Made by a program: the position numbers and the translations under genes. From assembly GCA_030433005.1 (NCBI GenBank), contig JAUILQ010000049.1:1-40819 (forward strand): a stretch of DNA of 40,819 nucleotides, read 5' to 3'. Of this stretch, positions 1-7,713 are shown piece after piece. Origin of the DNA: Alphaproteobacteria bacterium (GTDB lineage Bacteria > Pseudomonadota > Alphaproteobacteria > Kiloniellales > DSM-21159). The stretch's first letter is position 1. Every line of letters starts with the position of its first letter. The notes beneath the pieces are model-generated. The model searched no databases, was not told the DNA's origin, and saw only the letters and a program-made list of their open reading frames with translations.

Positions 1-157
1 CCGCGTAGGGCGGCCGACCGACCTCGCCCGAGCGCACCGGACGAAGCAGCGCCTCCAGGCGCGACCAATCCAGAAGCCCCGAAATCCGCTCCAACCGAGC
101 GTTCCGACCGAAACCCGCCGGCAGAAAGGCATCCACGAAGCTCGACTGACCGCCCAT
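1..157 (-). CDS. IS5-like transposase, N-terminal fragment (runs off window)
   Basis: The ATG at 157 opens a frame that continues to the window edge (52 codons seen). The start is supported by a GAGGAGG Shine-Dalgarno at 163-170. The peptide begins MGGQSSFVDAFLPAGFG and runs on to a stretch ending GRPPYA, which matches the N-terminal helical region of IS5-type DDE transposases (the LERI..L.DW..LEALL pattern followed by GRPPY). The DDE catalytic residues would lie outside the window. The protein would excise and reinsert its own element. Whether the copy is intact cannot be seen. Family assignment is from recalled motif similarity. Confidence 0.75.
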   Translation of the reverse strand, partial: MGGQSSFVDAFLPAGFGRNARLERISGLLDWSRLEALLRPVRSGEVGRPPYA

Positions 158-250
158 AACAAGCCTCCTCGACAGCCTGTACAAGCGAATCACAACACCC
201 CGAGCCGCACCAGCTTTCGCAGCGCTCTCGCCTTCGCGGGAATGACGAAG
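158..250. mobile_element. Probable IS end and insertion boundary
   Basis: This stretch lies between the transposase start and a truncated intergenic repeat. The IS terminus and its inverted repeat should fall within roughly 170-228, upstream of the transposase start. The other IS end is outside the window, so the terminal repeat and target duplication cannot be confirmed. Confidence 0.35.
229..247 (-). repeat. Truncated copy of the 30-nt palindromic intergenic repeat
   Basis: These 19 bases match, with one mismatch, the end of the repeat found complete and inverted at 36843-36872 and 36922-36951 (the ..CCTTCGCGGG.ATGACG part). Only about two thirds is present. The missing part faces the IS, consistent with insertion into, or deletion of, the repeat. 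Confidence 0.6.
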
Positions 251-261
251 AGGGGGGAGGC

Positions 262-278
262 CGGCCGGTCTCCGGCCG
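262..278 (-). terminator. Hairpin after the glutamine synthetase-family gene (weak terminator candidate)
   Basis: A 7-bp perfect stem (CGGCCGG / CCGGCCG, 3-nt loop) lies 6 bases past the stop codon of the minus-strand gene. The following bases are pyrimidine-rich (CCTCCCCCCTCTTC) but contain no clear T run, so this is only a possible intrinsic terminator. Confidence 0.3.
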
Positions 279-283
279 CCGCC

Positions 284-1618
284 TCAGTAGAGCTCCATGT
301 ACTCGGCGCGCTCCCAGTCGGTGACGTGGTCGTAGAAGCGGTCGAGCTCGGCGTTCTTGACGGCCAGGAAGAGCTTCAGGAAATCGGGCCCGAGCATCGC
401 GCCGAAGGCCTTGTCGGCCTGCAGGGCGGCGAGCGCCGGCTCCAGACGCCGGGCCAGCTTGGGATGCTTGGGGTCGTCCTCGCTCGGCCCCTTGGACTGC
501 GGGCCCAGCTTCATCTTGCCCTGGATGCCGAGCAGGCCGGCGGCGAGGGTGCCGGCGGCGCTGAGGTAGGGATTGGCGAGGCCCGAGGCGCCGCGCATCT
601 CGTGGTGCGTCGCCTCGTCGCCGCTCGCCTTGGTGCGCACCAGCGCGCTCCTGTCCTCGATGCCCCAGGAGACGTTGGAGGGCGCGAAGGTGTGCGGCTT
701 CAGGCGGTGGTAGCAGTTCGGCGTCGGCGCGATCAGCGCGGTCAGCGCCGGGGCGTGCTTCAGGATGCCGGCGGCGAACTGCCGGGCGACGTCGGACAGG
801 CCGTCCTTGTCCTTCTTGTCGAGGAAGGCGTTCCTGCCCGTCTTGCGGTCGACCAGGCTGATGTGGAAGTGGCAGCCGCAGCCGGCACGATCGGCCCAGG
901 GCTTCGACATGAAGGTCGCAAGATAGCCCTCGTGGTGGGCGACCTCCTTGACCGTGTTCTTGAAGGTGAAGGCCTTGTCGGCGGCGGCGACGCCGGTCGC
1001 CGGGCCGTAGTTGATCTCGAACTGCGAGCCGGCGTACTCGCAGTTGTGGGTGATCAGGTCGATGCCGACACCCTGCAGGCTGGCCAGGATCGTGTCGATC
1101 GCCGGCACCCAGCAATTGCGCGTCGAGTTGAAGATGTGCACGCCGTCGAACAGCGGCTCGCGGAAGTCCCTGTCGAGCAGGTAGAACTCGAACTCGTGGG
1201 ACATCACGACGTCGTAGCCGAGCGCGCCGGCCTGCTCGACCAGCTGGCCCAGCACCCAGCGCGGCGCCGCCTTGATCGGGCTGCCGTCGATGAAGTGGAC
1301 GTCGCAGATGACCTTGGCGGTGTCCGGCTTCCAGGGCACCCGGCGCAGGCTCGACCAGTCGGGGAACAGCTTCGAGTCCGCGTAGCTGATCTCCTCGTTG
1401 AGGCCGGTGCCGGAGATCACCTGCGCGGCGCTGTCGAGCCCGAGCACGCCGCCGTACATGTTGAGGCCCTTGCGGGCATAGCCCTCGACCGCGTCGATCG
1501 GCACCAGCTTGGAGCGCGAGCTGCCGGCCAGGTCGGGCAGCTCGAAGCGCAGGAAGGCGATGCCGTCCTTGCGCAGCGCGGCCACCCGCTCCGAAACCGG
1601 GTCCTTGCCCTTGGCCAT
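284..1618 (-). CDS. Glutamine synthetase-family ligase (type III / amine-ligase-like)
   Basis: 444 aa. The ATG at 1618 is preferred over upstream in-frame codons because AGGGGAG lies just before it and the protein then begins MAKGKDPVSERV. The frame has an N-terminal beta-grasp (about 1-110) and a C-terminal catalytic domain. Visible catalytic features are the E.E pair in SHEFEFY (142/144), E194 and E201 in the NCEYAGSQFEINYGP region, the CHFHIS metal/ATP segment near 250, and the arginines of NCYHRLKPHTFAPSNVSWG and EDRSALVRT. The family uses ATP to join ammonia or an amine to glutamate's gamma-carboxyl. There is no adenylylation-type C-terminus that I can recognise and no glnB beside it, so a catabolic gamma-glutamyl-amine role is as likely as glutamine supply. 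It is cytoplasmic, and divergent from the SDR gene across 215 bp. Confidence 0.85.
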   Translation of the reverse strand: MAKGKDPVSERVAALRKDGIAFLRFELPDLAGSSRSKLVPIDAVEGYARKGLNMYGGVLGLDSAAQVISGTGLNEEISYADSKLFPDWSSLRRVPWKPDTAKVICDVHFIDGSPIKAAPRWVLGQLVEQAGALGYDVVMSHEFEFYLLDRDFREPLFDGVHIFNSTRNCWVPAIDTILASLQGVGIDLITHNCEYAGSQFEINYGPATGVAAADKAFTFKNTVKEVAHHEGYLATFMSKPWADRAGCGCHFHISLVDRKTGRNAFLDKKDKDGLSDVARQFAAGILKHAPALTALIAPTPNCYHRLKPHTFAPSNVSWGIEDRSALVRTKASGDEATHHEMRGASGLANPYLSAAGTLAAGLLGIQGKMKLGPQSKGPSEDDPKHPKLARRLEPALAALQADKAFGAMLGPDFLKLFLAVKNAELDRFYDHVTDWERAEYMELY

Positions 1619-1833
1619 CCCGTTCTCCCCTGTTCCCTGTGGCCGCTCTGCCGTCTCCCCCCCCGCGACGGAGCGCGATCGGCCGGCAAAGGCTAGCGTG
1701 ACAAATCTTGCAGGCTCAACAAAATAGTTGCGACTTGCCACGCTTGCCCTCTTGCCCGCGCCGGCGCCTTGCGACACCGTCACGGGCAGGCGGTCGCCGA
1801 GAGAGCCCGGGTCCGCACGGGGAGGACAATGGC

Positions 1834-2610
1834 ATGAGATTGGCGGGCAAGCGCGCCTTCGTTTCCGGGGCCGGCGGCGGCATCGGCGCGGCCACGGCAC
1901 TGAAGTTCGCGCAGGAGGGCGCCAGCGTCGCGGCGGCCGACCTCAACGCCGAAGGGCTGGCCGAGACGCTGCGCGCGGTCGAGGCGGCGGGCGGCAGCGC
2001 CGTCGCGTTGGCCGGCGACGTCGCCGATCCGGCGCGCTGCGAGGCGATGCTCGGCGAGGCCGCCGAGGCGCTGGGCGGTCTCGACGTGCTGTTCAACAAT
2101 GCCGGCGTGCTGCTGCCCGGCGACGAGGGGCCGGTCGAGACGCCGCTCGAGGCCTGGGAGCGCACGCTGAGGGTCAACCTGACCGGCGTCTTCCTGGCCT
2201 GCAAGTACGGCATCCCGCACCTGGAGAAGGCCGGCGGCGGCTCGGTGGTCAACACCGCCTCGATGGTCGCCCTGGTCGGCTCCGCCTACCCGCAGATCGC
2301 CTACACCGCGACCAAGGGCGGCGTGCTGGCGATGACCCGGGAGATGGCGATTCAGTACGCGCGGCGCGGCATCCGCTTCAACGCGCTCTGCCCCGGCCCG
2401 GTCGGCACGCCGATGGTCAAGGCCTTCCTGTCCGACGAGGCGGCCTGGAACAAGCGCCGGCCCTACATGCCGATGGGACGCCTCGCCGAGCCGGCGGAGA
2501 TCGCCAACCTCGTCGCCTTCCTCGCCAGCGACGAGGCCGGCTACATCACCGGCGCGGCCTACCCGATCGACGGCGGCATCACCGCGGCCTACGTCATCGA
2601 CGACGCTTGA
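1834..2610 (+). CDS. SDR-family NAD(P)-dependent dehydrogenase
   Basis: 258 aa, the usual length for a classical short-chain dehydrogenase. GGGGAGGA at 1819-1826 sets the ATG at 1834. The cofactor loop SGAGGGIG (11-18) is followed by an acidic residue after strand beta-2 (AADLNAE, D36), which usually indicates NAD(H) preference. The NNAG motif is at 88-91, and the catalytic Ser143, Tyr157 and Lys161 (YTATK) are all present. The C-terminus has the substrate-loop pattern CPGPVGTPM and the strand YPIDGGI. The enzyme should interconvert a hydroxyl and a ketone on a small substrate that the sequence does not identify. It stands alone on this strand, divergent from the ligase gene, with the PAS_5 gene 118 bp downstream. 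Confidence 0.92.
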   Translation: MRLAGKRAFVSGAGGGIGAATALKFAQEGASVAAADLNAEGLAETLRAVEAAGGSAVALAGDVADPARCEAMLGEAAEALGGLDVLFNNAGVLLPGDEGPVETPLEAWERTLRVNLTGVFLACKYGIPHLEKAGGGSVVNTASMVALVGSAYPQIAYTATKGGVLAMTREMAIQYARRGIRFNALCPGPVGTPMVKAFLSDEAAWNKRRPYMPMGRLAEPAEIANLVAFLASDEAGYITGAAYPIDGGITAAYVIDDA

Positions 2611-2649
2611 CGGCCGCGCCGGCACGGCCCGGGCATTGTGTCGCGCTGG

Positions 2650-2666
2650 TAAACCAAGCCTTAACC
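2650..2666 (+). promoter_or_regulatory. CtrA-like site (TAAA-N7-TTAACC) upstream of PAS_5 gene
   Basis: TAAA, seven bases, then TTAACC differs at one position from the alphaproteobacterial CtrA consensus TTAA-N7-TTAAC. It overlaps a 10-bp palindrome TGGTAAACCA (2647-2656). It lies 63 bp before the ATG at 2729. A/T-rich hexamers are rare in this GC-rich DNA, but one imperfect match is weak evidence. Confidence 0.3.
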
Positions 2667-2728
2667 GAGCTATTGGTACGAGGAAGAGGCCAGAGCCGCT
2701 GTCCCGAGAAGGCACCCGACAGGTCCCG

Positions 2729-3277
2729 ATGAGCGCCCTCCCCGACAAGCAGATCACCACCGCGCTCCTGGCCGCCGTCGAGAACCCGGAGGCCGAGCCC
2801 TTCGTGCTGTCCCGCTTCACCGCCGAGCAGGCGCTGGCAGCGGTGCCGCAGGAGCTGCACGGCCTGATCCGGATGTGGCGGGAGCGCCGCGGCGAGGCCG
2901 CCGTCCCCGACTGGGCGGACGTCGATTTCCCGGATTTCCGCGGCTGGCACGCGCGTATCGTGATCAGCGACCTGCCGGCCGACGAGCCCGATCCGCACTA
3001 CCGGGTGATCGGCGAGGACTTCCGCATCACAACCTACACGACTGAGCCCGGCCAGAAGTTCAGCGACCGCACGCCGCTGCTCTACGAGCGCCAGTTCCGC
3101 GAGCACTTCCGCGAGCTGCGCGACCGCGGGCTGATCGGCTGGTCGGTCGGCCCGGCCGCCTTCATCGGCCGCGAGCACATCCGCCTCGAGATCCTGGAAC
3201 TGCCGTTCCGCAACGGCGGCGAGCGGGTCGCGCGCCTGGTCCACGTCCTGACCCACGCCTTCGCCGGCGAGCGCTGA
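2729..3277 (+). CDS. PAS_5-family PAS domain protein
   Basis: 182 aa. The ATG at 2729 gives MSALPDKQITT; upstream in-frame codons lack a ribosome site. The core has the W..R.G...P.W.D.DF pattern (RMWRERRGEAAVPDWADVDF) followed by a PAS-like fold with HYRVIGEDF and a long helix rich in Arg, Glu and Phe (YERQFREHFRELRDRG). This matches the single-domain PAS_5 family, which is abundant in Alphaproteobacteria and mostly of unknown function. There is no output domain, signal peptide or membrane segment, so it probably acts as a small cytoplasmic sensory or adaptor protein. The ligand is unknown. It converges with the FGGY kinase gene 19 bp away. A possible CtrA-type site lies upstream. Confidence 0.75.
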   Translation: MSALPDKQITTALLAAVENPEAEPFVLSRFTAEQALAAVPQELHGLIRMWRERRGEAAVPDWADVDFPDFRGWHARIVISDLPADEPDPHYRVIGEDFRITTYTTEPGQKFSDRTPLLYERQFREHFRELRDRGLIGWSVGPAAFIGREHIRLEILELPFRNGGERVARLVHVLTHAFAGER

Positions 3278-3296
3278 GCGCCCCCGCCGGCCGGCG

Positions 3297-4814
3297 TCAC
3301 TCGCGCTCGACGAGCGCGTGGAGGCGGTGGTTGACCGGCGCCAGGGCTGCCTGGGCCTCCTTGTAGACGGCGAAGAGCTCGGAATAGAAGGCGTGCCGCG
3401 CCGGGTCGGGCGGGCGGCGGTCGAGGATGCGCACGCAGCGCTCGACCGCCTGCCGCGGCCCCTCGAAGGCGCCGACCCCGACGCCGGCGACCAGCGCCGC
3501 GCCGAAGGAGGCGTCGCCGTTGGCCGGCCGCTCGATCTCCAGCCCCGTCACGTCGGCGATGATCTGCCGCCAGGTCTCGCTCCTGGCGCCGCCGCCCATC
3601 AGCCGGATCGTCGAGAAGGCGAGGCCGAGGCCGCGCGCCGCCTCCAGCAGGTCGCGGATCGAGAAGGCGATGCCCTCATAGAGCGCGCGGGCGAAGTGCC
3701 CCCGCCGGTGGCTCATGGTCATGCCGACGAAGTCGGCGCGCAGCAGCGGGTCCCAGTAGGGCGCGCGCTCGCCCTGCAGGTAGGGATGGAACAGCAGGCC
3801 CTCGCTGCCGGGCGGGATCTCGGCGGCGAGCCGGTCCATCTCGGCGAAGGCCGCCGCGCCGTCTCCGTCCTCGCCGAGGAAGAAGCGGTCGCGCAGCCAG
3901 CGGTGCGCCGAGGCGCAGGAGTTGGTGCCGGTCGCGGTGTAGTAGAGCCCGTCGAGGATGTGCGGATAGCAGGAGATCGGCGGGTGCACGGCCGGGCCTT
4001 GGGTCGCCAGGAACAGCACGCCGGCGGTCGCCAGCTTGACCGCGCCCATGCCCGGCTCGACGGCGCCGACGCCGAAGAACTCGACCGTCGTGTCGTTCGA
4101 GCCGCAGACCACCGGCGTGCCCTCGGCGAGGCCGGTCGCTTCGGCCGCGGCACGGGTGACTCCGCCGACCACGGCCTCCGGCCGGACGACCGGCGGCAGG
4201 CGGTCGAGCGGCCAGTCGACCAGGGCGGCCAGCTCCGGCGACCAGCTGCGCGTCGCGTCGTCGGCCATCAGCGCCCCCAGCACGTCGCTGTAGTCGGTCT
4301 CCCAGGTGCCGGTCAGGCGGCTGCGCAGGTAGTCCTTGGCGAGGTAGAGCCGGCGCGCCCGCGCGACCACCTCGGGCTCGTGACGCGCCAGCCACTTCAG
4401 CATGGCCAGCGACCAGGTCGGGTTCACCCGGTTGAGCGACTTGCCGAGGATCAGTTCGCCGGCCGCTTCGTGCAGCGCGCGCGCCTCGGCCGCGCTGCGC
4501 TGGTCGTTCCACATGATCGCCGGGCGCAGCACCCGGTCGGCCTCGTCGGTGAGCACCGGGATGTGCGCGCCCGCCGACAGGCCGACGCCGGCGATCGAAC
4601 CGGGGGCCACGCCCGCCGCCCGCAGCGCCGCGGGCACCGCCTCGCAGAGGGCGGCGTACCAGGAGTCGGGATCCTGCTCGGACCATCCGAACCGCGGGAT
4701 CGCGGTCTCGATCGGGTGAGCGCCCTCGCCGGCGACCCGCCCCTCCAGGTCGATGATCGTCGCCTTCAGGCTGCCCGCGCCCAGGTCGACGCCGAGCAGA
4801 TAGCTTTCCGTCAT
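3297..4814 (-). CDS. FGGY-family carbohydrate kinase, xylulokinase-like
   Basis: 505 aa, full length for the FGGY family. The ATG at 4814 is chosen because GAGAGGCGGG precedes it; another ATG at 4832 is in frame but less well placed. The N-terminal phosphate-binding loop is GVDLGAGSLKATI (8-20). The segment RPAIMWNDQRS and the C-terminal adenosine motif MGGGARSETWRQIIADV are typical of xylulokinase-type members. The catalytic aspartate is most likely in CGSNDTTVEF. The usual GQMHG of xylulokinases is replaced by GLSAGAH, so the sugar could be another pentulose or polyol. It phosphorylates a sugar at the expense of ATP in the cytoplasm. No isomerase or sugar transporter is adjacent, which leaves the pathway open. 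Confidence 0.85.
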   Translation of the reverse strand: MTESYLLGVDLGAGSLKATIIDLEGRVAGEGAHPIETAIPRFGWSEQDPDSWYAALCEAVPAALRAAGVAPGSIAGVGLSAGAHIPVLTDEADRVLRPAIMWNDQRSAAEARALHEAAGELILGKSLNRVNPTWSLAMLKWLARHEPEVVARARRLYLAKDYLRSRLTGTWETDYSDVLGALMADDATRSWSPELAALVDWPLDRLPPVVRPEAVVGGVTRAAAEATGLAEGTPVVCGSNDTTVEFFGVGAVEPGMGAVKLATAGVLFLATQGPAVHPPISCYPHILDGLYYTATGTNSCASAHRWLRDRFFLGEDGDGAAAFAEMDRLAAEIPPGSEGLLFHPYLQGERAPYWDPLLRADFVGMTMSHRRGHFARALYEGIAFSIRDLLEAARGLGLAFSTIRLMGGGARSETWRQIIADVTGLEIERPANGDASFGAALVAGVGVGAFEGPRQAVERCVRILDRRPPDPARHAFYSELFAVYKEAQAALAPVNHRLHALVERE

Positions 4815-4966
4815 CCCGCCTCTCTCCGACATCCGATGCCTGGCCCCCCGGTGTCCCGCGGTATCGCCGCGCCCGGCTTGCACGGCGGACGGCCCGCTCC
4901 GACCTGTTACAGACCCCGCTTATGGCAGATGCCGGGGCTCGGCGCCAAGCCGAGGTTGTTGGAAGT

Positions 4967-4998
4967 CACAGATTTGCTGTGGTACCTCTCAACCACAG
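4967..4998 (+). promoter_or_regulatory. Operator-like cluster of inverted repeats before the dioxygenase
   Basis: CTGTGGT (4977-4983) and ACCACAG (4992-4998) form a perfect 7-bp inverted repeat with an 8-bp spacer. A third half-site CACAG (4967-4971) pairs with the CTGTG at 4977-4981. The cluster ends 26 bp before the start codon of the dioxygenase gene, where a repressor site would sit. The regulator is not evident in the window. Confidence 0.4.
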
Positions 4999-5024
4999 GT
5001 CCGATCGATCGAGGTGCCGTCGCC

Positions 5025-6104
5025 ATGACCGCAGATCCCGCCGCACCGCAGGCCGCCGGCGACGCCGTCGCCGATCAGCTCGACCCCAGCCTGGTCGGCA
5101 CCCGCGTCGCCGTCGAGGCGGTGCCGGTCATCGACTTCGGCCGCTTCCGCGAGGGCGATCCGGCGGCGCGGCGCGAAACCGCCCGCGCGCTGGCCGAGGC
5201 CTGCCGCAACATCGGCTTCTTCTACGTCGTCAACCACGGCGTGCCGCAGCACACGATCGACGCGGTCTTCGCCGAGGCCCGCCGCTTCTTCGCCCTGCCG
5301 GCCGAGAAGAAGGCCGAGATCGCGATCGAGAAGTCGGCCTGCCACCGCGGCTACTTCGCGCTCGGCGGCGAGAACCTCGACCCCGCCCAGCAGAAGGAGG
5401 CCGGCGACTTCAAGGAGGGCATCAAGATCGGCCGCGACCTGCCGCCCGACCACCCGCTGGTCGCCGCCGGCACGCCGCTGCACGGCCCCAACCAGTGGCC
5501 GAGCGGCCTGCCCGGCTGGCGCGAGACGATGCAGCAGGGCTACGACCGCCTGGCCGAGCTCGGGCGCGAGATCATGCACGCCTTCGCGCTCGCCCTGGAG
5601 CTGCCGGAGGACTATTTCGACCGCTGGCTGGAGGGGCCGATGGCGACTCTCGGCCCGCTGCACTACCCGCCGCAGACCGGCGCGATCACCCAGGCCCGGC
5701 TCGGCGCCGGCGCACATACCGATTTCGGCTGCCTGACGATCCTGGCGCAGGATCCGGTCGGCGGCCTGCAGGTGCGCAACGCCGCCGGCGAGTGGATCGA
5801 CGCGCCCTGGATCGAGGGCAGCTTCGTGGTCAACGTCGGCGACATGATGGAGCGCTGGACCAACGGCATCTTCAAGTCGACCCAGCACCGGGTCATCAAC
5901 CGCTCGGGCCGGGACCGCTATTCCCTGCCGTTCTTCTACGACCCCGCCTTCGACGCCGACCTGACCGTGCTGGAGACCTGCCAGGGCCCCGACCGGCCGG
6001 CCCAGTACCCGCCGACCACCGGCGGCCAGCACCTGCTCGACCGGATCAACGAGACCTTCGACTACCACCGGCAGAAGAAGTCCGAGCGGAAGCCGGCGTC
6101 CTGA
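5025..6104 (+). CDS. 2-oxoglutarate/Fe(II) oxygenase, isopenicillin N synthase family
   Basis: 359 aa. The ATG at 5025 is the first that gives the family's N-terminus; a DIOX_N-like segment follows (VPVIDFGRF, then NIGFFYVVNHGVP at 62-74). The facial triad is H231-x-D233 (GAHTDFGCLTIL) and H288 (STQHRVIN), and the 2OG-binding pair is R298-x-S300 (DRYSLPFFYDP). Members use Fe(II), O2 and usually 2-oxoglutarate to hydroxylate or oxidise small molecules. In bacteria many act in purine, amino-acid or secondary metabolism, and the substrate here cannot be deduced. It is cytoplasmic and monocistronic, and it converges with tonB 27 bp downstream. The operator-like repeats at 4967-4998 suggest regulation by a small-molecule repressor. 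Confidence 0.9.
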   Translation: MTADPAAPQAAGDAVADQLDPSLVGTRVAVEAVPVIDFGRFREGDPAARRETARALAEACRNIGFFYVVNHGVPQHTIDAVFAEARRFFALPAEKKAEIAIEKSACHRGYFALGGENLDPAQQKEAGDFKEGIKIGRDLPPDHPLVAAGTPLHGPNQWPSGLPGWRETMQQGYDRLAELGREIMHAFALALELPEDYFDRWLEGPMATLGPLHYPPQTGAITQARLGAGAHTDFGCLTILAQDPVGGLQVRNAAGEWIDAPWIEGSFVVNVGDMMERWTNGIFKSTQHRVINRSGRDRYSLPFFYDPAFDADLTVLETCQGPDRPAQYPPTTGGQHLLDRINETFDYHRQKKSERKPAS

Positions 6105-6131
6105 AGCGCCGCCGACGGAAGCGACCGCCCC

Positions 6132-7307
6132 TCAACGCAGCAGGAACTGCACCGGGATCACGACCTCCAGCCGGGCCTGCTGCATCTCGTCGGGCATCGG
6201 CGGCAGCGGACTCGCCCGCCGGATCATCTCCTCGACCTCCTCGTCGAGCAGGCCGTGGCCCGATGAGCGGGTGATGCGGTACTCGAGCACCTGTCCGTCG
6301 CGCGCCATCACGAAGAACAGCAGGGCCGTGCCTTCCTGCCGGCGGGCCTGGGCGCGCCGGGGATACTCCTTGTGCTTCTCCAGCCAGGCCTGGAGCAGGC
6401 TGAAGTAGTCGCGGGTCTCGCCGGCGACGCCGCCGCCGCTCGAGTCGCTGGCGCTGCCGGCCTCCGGGCTCGCCTGGGTGCCGCTCTTGCCGCCGGCCCC
6501 GTCGACCGAGGGCGCAGCCTCGCTGGGCGACGGCTCTGCGTCGGACGCGGCGGCCTGCTGGATCGGCTGCTCCGGCTCTGGGGACGGAGCCGCCTCGGCG
6601 ACCGGCTGCGGGGTCGGCCGGGTTGCCTCCGGCAGGTCGCGCGGCTTCGGCGGCGGCGGCGGCGCGATCGCCTCTGCCACCTGTTCTTCGGCCTCGGTTT
6701 CCTCGGGCTCGGCCTCGACCGCCTCTGTCACCTGCGGCTCCGGGGTCGGCGCCGCCTCGACCGGCTCGGCCCGCACAGTCGGCGCCTCGCTTGCCTCCAA
6801 GGGCTCGGGCGGCGGCTCGTCGGCCGCCTCCAGCGGCACGGCTTCGGCGACCTGGGTCTCGGGCGTCACCTCGGGCGGCGGCTCGCTGGTCTCGACCGCC
6901 TGCTCGACCGGCGCCTCGGCCGGGATCACGGGCTCGGGCGGGGCTTCGCGGAGGCGCTCGGGGCGGGCCTGGACGACAGTCTCCGGCTCCGTCGGCCGGG
7001 TCTCCTCGGGCGGCGTCTCGGCGACCTCGGCCGTCTCCTGCACCGGCTCCTCGACCGGCTGCTCCCGGGTCTCCTCGAGCGTCTCGGTCTCGGTCACCGG
7101 CTCGGCCTCGGCGGTCGCCTCGGACTGGCTGGCGACCGATCCGGGCGCGCCGCCGGCCGGACCGAGCGACACCATGACGCCGCCGAGGCCGGCGCTCACC
7201 GCGCCCGAATCGGCGGACGGCCAGAGCCACGCGGCGGCGACCAGGGCATGCAGGCCGAGCGCTCCGCCCAGCGCCAGGAACCAGTGGCGGCGGCGCAGCT
7301 CCATCAT
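6132..7307 (-). CDS. tonB: TonB energy transducer with a very long Pro/Glu linker
   Basis: 391 aa, longer than classical TonB (about 240). The start ATG ATG at 7307/7304 overlaps the exbD2 stop (ATGATGA), implying translational coupling. A single N-terminal membrane helix (about 9-30) keeps the conserved His (H20), but the Ser four residues before it is Ala16. Residues of about 55-250 are low-complexity Glu/Pro/Ala/Thr repeats able to span the periplasm. The C-terminal TonB domain (about 295-391) shows KHKEYPRRAQARRQEG, GQVLEYRITRSSGHGLLD and a hydrophobic end VVIPVQFLLR. It transmits ExbB-ExbD proton-motive energy to outer-membrane TonB-dependent receptors; none is encoded in the window. It is the last gene of the operon. 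Confidence 0.9.
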   Translation of the reverse strand: MMELRRRHWFLALGGALGLHALVAAAWLWPSADSGAVSAGLGGVMVSLGPAGGAPGSVASQSEATAEAEPVTETETLEETREQPVEEPVQETAEVAETPPEETRPTEPETVVQARPERLREAPPEPVIPAEAPVEQAVETSEPPPEVTPETQVAEAVPLEAADEPPPEPLEASEAPTVRAEPVEAAPTPEPQVTEAVEAEPEETEAEEQVAEAIAPPPPPKPRDLPEATRPTPQPVAEAAPSPEPEQPIQQAAASDAEPSPSEAAPSVDGAGGKSGTQASPEAGSASDSSGGGVAGETRDYFSLLQAWLEKHKEYPRRAQARRQEGTALLFFVMARDGQVLEYRITRSSGHGLLDEEVEEMIRRASPLPPMPDEMQQARLEVVIPVQFLLR

Positions 7308-7708
7308 CCGGTCCCCGGGACGGTGAGCAGCCGCAGGCGCTCGACGCCGGCGTCGCGCAGCAGCTCCATGACCTCGACGACCGCCAGCGACTCCGAGCGG
7401 TTGTCGGCCTTCAGCCGGAACAGCACCTCCGGCTCGGCGTCGAGCCGGCGGCGCACGGCCTGGCGCAGCGCCGGCGCCTCCAACACCTCGCCGTCGAGCG
7501 CCAGCCGCCCGTCGGCGCCGACCAGGACCACCGCTTCCTGTCCGCCGGCCGGGCCTTCGGCCGCCGATTTCGGCGGCTCGACGTTGAAGGGATCGGTGGC
7601 GGCCAGGCGGCCGGCCAGCATGAAGAAGATCAGCAGCAGGAAGACGACGTTGATCAGCGGCAGGATGCGCTCGTCGTCGTTCTTGGCGCGGGCGGGATCG
7701 AAGCGCAT
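7304..7708 (-). CDS. exbD: ExbD-family protein 2, with Asn in place of the proton-path Asp
   Basis: 134 aa. It has a short cytoplasmic N-terminus, one membrane helix (about 15-34, LPLINVVFLLLIFFMLAG) and a periplasmic ExbD/TolR domain (about 45-130). The position equivalent to the essential transmembrane Asp of E. coli ExbD (LIDV) is Asn20 here (LINV). ExbD1 just upstream keeps Asp31. This implies a hetero-dimer in which only one chain carries the protonatable residue. Such LINVVF ExbD paralogues occur in other proteobacteria as I recall, so it is probably a functional subfamily rather than a decayed gene. It begins 5 bp after exbD1 and overlaps tonB. Confidence 0.88.
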   Translation of the reverse strand: MRFDPARAKNDDERILPLINVVFLLLIFFMLAGRLAATDPFNVEPPKSAAEGPAGGQEAVVLVGADGRLALDGEVLEAPALRQAVRRRLDAEPEVLFRLKADNRSESLAVVEVMELLRDAGVERLRLLTVPGTG

Positions 7709-7713
7709 GGCGC

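Noticed and set aside
1700..1760. A sigma54 promoter between the ligase and SDR genes
   Set aside because: A TGGCA-like motif is present on the minus strand but the spaced TTGC element is missing.
3297..4814. Confident assignment as xylulokinase XylB
   Set aside because: The fold fits, but the GQMHG motif is replaced and no xylose genes are adjacent, so only the family is called.
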